NCBI GenBank assembly: GCA_036702975.1 | Contig: DATNPX010000034.1 | Location: 124,001-188,000, forward strand | Reading direction: 5' to 3' | Origin: DATNPX01 sp036702975 | Lineage (GTDB): Bacteria; Cyanobacteriota; Vampirovibrionia; Obscuribacterales; Obscuribacteraceae | DNA length: 64,000 bases | In this document: piece by piece, positions 60,480-64,000 of the stretch | Position numbering within the stretch: the stretch's first letter is position 1 | Layout: each line of letters begins with the position of its first letter | Position numbers and translations under genes: made by a program | The notes under the pieces: generated by a model | The model's input: the letters and a program-made list of their open reading frames with translations, nothing else | What the model was told of the DNA's origin: nothing | Databases searched by the model: none

Positions 60480-61978
60480 GAAAGAGCGCGTGCATCAAGC
60501 AACTAACTCTTGCTTTGCTGCCTACGCTGCTGTGCACTGTATTCAGTGCAACTTGCGTATTATCTGCTGATGCACCGTCCAGATCTTTGCTTCCGGTGCG
60601 TATTGAAGAACATGGAACGACAGAGGCTCGCTCGGTAATCCAAGGCAAGGGGAAGCTAACGCTCGACATTTACTTACGTGCGGTCGACACTAACTTCCCA
60701 GGTCTGGCGGGGGCTGAAGATCAGAGAAGAATAGCCAACTCCAGCGTTCTTGAAAAGAAGGGGATTTTCGATCCGCTCTTTAGCACCGAAAATGGTTACA
60801 CTCGAATGCAGAACACCTCGCGAATTGGTGACCCGAAGGTCGTACTCTTCAACTATCCAAAGTTTGAACTACCGTTTCAATCTGGTGTGCGCGCGTTCGC
60901 TCAATATAGATACAACCCAAATAGCGCACAATCGCCTTACATAGAAACCGGTGAAGGTGGGGAGTACTCGGCCGGAATCTTGGTGCCACTATTGCGGGGG
61001 CTTTTTGTTAATGAACAATCGGTTGCTTTGAAAGAAGCGAAGCTCGGTACGGAACTTGCAACTCAAACATATTTTTTGACTCGACTCGATACCTTGGTTC
61101 GAGCTGGTGTCAGCTATTGGTCTTGGGTCGGCTCAAAACAAAAGAGTGATGTGTCTGCGCAAATACTGCGCCTGTCAAATACGATTGCCGGTATCGCGCG
61201 TCAACAAGAACAAAACGGTGACCTTGCAAGAATTTATGTGACGGAGGCTGAAGAGGATATTGCGCGCAGAGACGCAGATATGTCTCAAGCCCGCAGGGAC
61301 TTTCAGAGAAATTCTTTCAAGCTATCGACGCTTCTTTTCGATATTGGTGGCATACCATTGCCAATTCCGAGCGACGAGAATGTACCAGACGAAATTCCGC
61401 TACCAGCTGAAATATCTACAACGCAGACAGAGCACCATATTATGCTCGCCCTGCGCGGACGCCCGGAGCTAAAAGCCATTGATGTGCAAAAAGACATTGC
61501 TAAAGTAGAGCTCAAATTGGCACAGAATCAATTGCTTCCTGTAGCGAACGCAGTGTACACGGAAGGCTACGACACAGGCAAGAATGGCATCGGTAATGTT
61601 TATCGCGGGCAGATAACGATCAGCGAGCCGTTGCTTGTCAGGACGGCGAGAGGAAAAGTCGCAGCGGCCAAGCTTCGATTAGATAAGCTGGCAAAGGAGC
61701 GGCAAGCCGAGGAACAACGGATCAGAAATGAAGTTTTGGATGCGATTTCAGCAATTAACCTTGCATTCCAGAAGTCACAGGCATTGGAGCAGCAAGTAGC
61801 GAAGGCAGACCAGGTGTATCAAGGCGAGAGGGAGAGATTCCTGATTGGAGATAGCACGGTGTTTTTGGTCGCTGAACGCGAGCGACAACTGAACGAAGCC
61901 AAAATTCGATTGATTGATGCCGAAGTCGAGTATCACCTGGGACTACTGGCTCTAAGAGCGATCACAGTTCAACTTTAA
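60476..61978 (+). CDS. TolC-family outer membrane channel of the type I system
   Basis: 500 residues from a GTG that overlaps the hlyD stop. Signal peptide SACIKQLTLALLPTLLCTVF, cleavage about residue 30. Two OEP domains with the usual long helices (ILRLSNTIAGIARQQEQNGD; LDKLAKERQAEEQRIRNEVL) and KADQVYQGERERFLIGDSTV. It completes an ABC-HlyD-TolC tripartite exporter. A second, different TolC-like protein is at 35625. Confidence 0.9.
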   Translation: MRKSACIKQLTLALLPTLLCTVFSATCVLSADAPSRSLLPVRIEEHGTTEARSVIQGKGKLTLDIYLRAVDTNFPGLAGAEDQRRIANSSVLEKKGIFDPLFSTENGYTRMQNTSRIGDPKVVLFNYPKFELPFQSGVRAFAQYRYNPNSAQSPYIETGEGGEYSAGILVPLLRGLFVNEQSVALKEAKLGTELATQTYFLTRLDTLVRAGVSYWSWVGSKQKSDVSAQILRLSNTIAGIARQQEQNGDLARIYVTEAEEDIARRDADMSQARRDFQRNSFKLSTLLFDIGGIPLPIPSDENVPDEIPLPAEISTTQTEHHIMLALRGRPELKAIDVQKDIAKVELKLAQNQLLPVANAVYTEGYDTGKNGIGNVYRGQITISEPLLVRTARGKVAAAKLRLDKLAKERQAEEQRIRNEVLDAISAINLAFQKSQALEQQVAKADQVYQGERERFLIGDSTVFLVAERERQLNEAKIRLIDAEVEYHLGLLALRAITVQL

Positions 61979-62192
61979 CAGCGAAGAACATAACGAAATA
62001 CTTAAATCGAAGTGTTACTCGTGACGTATTAACGTGGGTGAAATATTTAGTCCATAGATAGTGCTTCATCATCAGATAGCCGCAATTCCCGCAAATTTCG
62101 CACGAAACTGTCTGCATATTCCTTTAGACAAACCAAATTTCACTCCTGAACGTAATGAGGCGATACGTTCGACCAAACTGGGGCTGCAAGAA

Positions 62193-62426
62193 ATGAACAA
62201 AAACAAAAAGACGACCAGGCCGGAACAAGGAGGAGTCCTTGAAAGCTTATGCGCGCAGCTTGAGAATCTCGATGATAAGAAGGAAGCTGATGCCTGGAGC
62301 CACAGCTGCAAGCAGAACTGCAGGAAAGCGGCGCGCTTTATAAGCACTGGGCATTTAGCTGTCGAGACATTTACGGAGTCTTCACACTTGGCTCAAAACA
62401 GATTCAAAACACAAATGAAGGCTTAA
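62193..62426 (+). CDS. Small hypothetical protein, 77 aa
   Basis: From the ATG at 62193 (frame open to 62061): charged, with EQGGVLESLCAQLENLDDKK and three Cys within KEADAWSHSCKQNCRKAARF. No signal peptide, no known family. Lies between the type I set and the TPR gene, same strand. Low support: no clear Shine-Dalgarno. Confidence 0.35.
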   Translation: MNKNKKTTRPEQGGVLESLCAQLENLDDKKEADAWSHSCKQNCRKAARFISTGHLAVETFTESSHLAQNRFKTQMKA

Positions 62427-62470
62427 CGAACCTATTTTGTAATTGAACGGATACCAATCATGGGCCATCC

Positions 62471-63265
62471 GTGAACTTAAAATCTGTTGTTTTTGCCTCT
62501 CTAATCGTCACTCTCATTTCGGCTAACAGCAAGACATACTCGCATCCTGACTATGTCTTCTATGAGACACATCAAAGGTCTCATTATCTTCTAATGCAGT
62601 CACACCAGTACGATGCGGCGATGGAATTGTGTAACCGTTGGCTGCAAGAAAACAAGGACGAAGCGGGTGCCTATGCTTGTCGTGCGGACACGTTTGCAAC
62701 GACCGGACGCTATAAAGAGGCGCTTTTAGACATCGATGAAGCTTTACAATTGGCGCCCAACTGTGGTGCTTTCTACGACGAACGTGCCGACATCTACCGA
62801 AAAAGCGGAGAGATCAAGAAAGCGCTAGAAAATTGGTATCTTGGATTACAACACATCGACTCCTCCGAAGGCGGCGGTGGCTCTTGGGAGCACAAAAATA
62901 TCGGCGTCATTTACATGTCGCAGGGCAGATCAAAACCGGCGCTCGAAGAGTTCGATCGGGCTGCGCGAACCAATCAGAACGATACAGAAGCCGTCTATCT
63001 AAGAGCCAACGCCTTGTTCGCTTGCGCTCAGTTCGAAAACTCCCTCAAAGACCTGAACTACGTAATAGCTAAAGAGCACGAGTGGAAAGCGGCATTTCAG
63101 CGTCGCGCTATTGTTCTCGAAAAGATCGGCACATCGACAGCCGCAGCGGAAGAGTGGAAGTTCATTCAGTCTAAAAAGTGGACGGGAAAAATAGCTGCTG
63201 TCCATCTTTTAACCCCAACCTTCCTAACCCAATACGACATCGAAAGACTAAGAAAATCGCACTAA
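62471..63265 (+). CDS. Exported TPR protein
   Basis: 264 residues, GTG start. N-terminal signal-like segment (MNLKSVVFASLIVTLISANS). Five or more TPRs (~35-235), for example YDAAMELCNRWLQENKDEAG, RYKEALLDIDEALQLAPNCG and SKPALEEFDRAARTNQNDTE. Likely a periplasmic protein-protein interaction scaffold. No enzymatic domain. Confidence 0.82.
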   Translation: MNLKSVVFASLIVTLISANSKTYSHPDYVFYETHQRSHYLLMQSHQYDAAMELCNRWLQENKDEAGAYACRADTFATTGRYKEALLDIDEALQLAPNCGAFYDERADIYRKSGEIKKALENWYLGLQHIDSSEGGGGSWEHKNIGVIYMSQGRSKPALEEFDRAARTNQNDTEAVYLRANALFACAQFENSLKDLNYVIAKEHEWKAAFQRRAIVLEKIGTSTAAAEEWKFIQSKKWTGKIAAVHLLTPTFLTQYDIERLRKSH

Positions 63266-63338
63266 GACTGGTCAGGTGACCGTTTAGGACACTGGCAGAA
63301 GCGGGTATTACAGAGGCAATCAGTCTCCGGAGTTGGTC

Positions 63339-64000
63339 GTGCGCCGATATTCGCTTACGTTCATGCTCGTCCTTTTGTTCGCGCCACAGCCCGCTTCGGC
63401 GCAGACGGAACGTTTTCAGGGCCAAGGCATAGACCTGGGCAACCTTGCACCTCCTGGCTCAAGAGGTACTTCAACTCTAGGTCCTAGTACTGGGCGAGTC
63501 GGTACCATGCACGGTCCCAAATTTGGAGACCCCGGGCACATACCAGACTCAGTTACGCGTACTTACCAGCAGGGGATAAATCCGGACCTCAGTCCGGCTC
63601 AAGCTCTTTATCAGCAAAATCGTGCCATTCAAACGTATTCAAATCTCGGTTATCAATTCGAAGCAAAAAAACAATGGGAAAACGCAGAAAAAGCGTTCAA
63701 ATATGTTTTGAAAGTTTCTGTGTTGCGCGATGGTGTGGGAAGCCCCAAGATGATTCCTATCTTGCAGCATCTTGCGGTTGTTGCCTCTGAGCAGAAGCAC
63801 TACCCGGAGGCGATCGGCTTCCAGGACCGAGTCGTATCATTCGCAAAAAACAGCGGTGACGCAACGGCGCAGGTAATGGCGCAAGTGAGTCTTGCGAAAC
63901 TCTACTTCTTCAATCAAGACATGGACAACGCGGAGTCTACGATGCGAGAAGCCTATGTGTTGACGCAACAACTTCCGTCACTGCCAGACGATAAAAAGAA
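63339..64000 (+). CDS. Exported TPR protein, 3' end outside the window
   Basis: A GTG at 63339 with CGGAG 6-7 nt upstream opens a frame that runs off the window end (220 codons). Signal peptide VRRYSLTFMLVLLFAPQPAS, cleavage near SAQ. A Gly/Pro/Thr-rich linker (NLAPPGSRGTSTLGPSTGRV) is followed by TPR-like helices (NLGYQFEAKKQWENAEKAFK; LAVVASEQKHYPEAIGFQDR; LAKLYFFNQDMDNAESTMRE). Same general type as the gene before it; probably periplasmic. Confidence 0.75.
   Translation, partial: MRRYSLTFMLVLLFAPQPASAQTERFQGQGIDLGNLAPPGSRGTSTLGPSTGRVGTMHGPKFGDPGHIPDSVTRTYQQGINPDLSPAQALYQQNRAIQTYSNLGYQFEAKKQWENAEKAFKYVLKVSVLRDGVGSPKMIPILQHLAVVASEQKHYPEAIGFQDRVVSFAKNSGDATAQVMAQVSLAKLYFFNQDMDNAESTMREAYVLTQQLPSLPDDKK

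Noticed and set aside
1..64000. tRNA, rRNA or CRISPR
   Set aside because: No cloverleaf consensus (GGTTCGA arms with CCA-side stems), rRNA blocks or regularly spaced direct repeats were seen on either strand.

Overview
The window reads as chromosomal DNA of a Gram-negative-type (diderm) bacterium with about 47% GC by eye. TolC-like outer-membrane proteins, an HlyD adaptor and a lipobox lipoprotein show the outer membrane. The mix of a cyanobacterial-type RRM protein, a zinc-ribbon/kinase/TPR protein, secreted LRR and TPR proteins, a SulP carrier and many lineage-specific proteins fits a non-photosynthetic cyanobacterial relative (Vampirovibrionia/Melainabacteria, Obscuribacterales-like). That placement is inference. 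The first ~745 bases are clearly richer in G+C and carry two truncated genes, so the left edge may be a chimeric join or a transferred segment.

Layout. 1-953: SDR and methyltransferase fragments and an open remnant. 990-4771: Ku, a small unknown protein, a lipoprotein, an IS3-type transposase remnant and an unknown protein. 4884-8494: Ser/Thr kinase with TPRs and a large unknown protein with GspE/PilB-N-like motifs. 8966-13640: an OmpR-type regulator facing two tandem sensor kinases whose catalytic defects complement each other (one keeps the phospho-acceptor His but has a ruined ATPase domain, the other the reverse). 13673-20415: YbaK pseudogene, repeat protein, secreted LRR protein, small exported protein, class 3 lipase, PLP decarboxylase overlapping Ada. 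20498-26083: UspA-UspA-SulP operon, DUF2934 protein, orphan ACP, RRM protein and pseudo-receiver. 26486-33667: six-gene energy-converting-hydrogenase-related (Ehr) complex whose large subunit lacks the NiFe cysteines. 33878-35482: two ArsR regulators and an LRV-repeat protein.

35625-42209: leftward operon of AI-2E-type permease, P2-type ATPase, small proteins and a TolC-like protein. 42647-46514: second LRR protein, a 5'-truncated ABC-2 permease and an intact two-component pair. 46620-48058: peptidase C26 and an unknown protein behind a leader with a sigma70-like promoter, a 22-codon Cys-rich ORF (CCPCC) and a strong hairpin. 48537-52807: two-gene secreted-protein unit and an NDH-2/cNMP-binding/CBS fusion. 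52921-56176: trypsin-like protease coupled to a polyproline exported protein, then a decayed gene. 56493-64000: type I secretion set (ABC, HlyD, TolC) and TPR proteins.

The strongest candidates for new biology are the split sensor-kinase pair (9700-13640), the recurring 8-bp-phased CGCAA repeats in intergenic regions between 23.5 and 35.6 kb, the Cys-rich leader at 47.9-48.1 kb, the Ehr operon, and the NDH-2/CNB/CBS fusion. No tRNA, rRNA or CRISPR array was seen.
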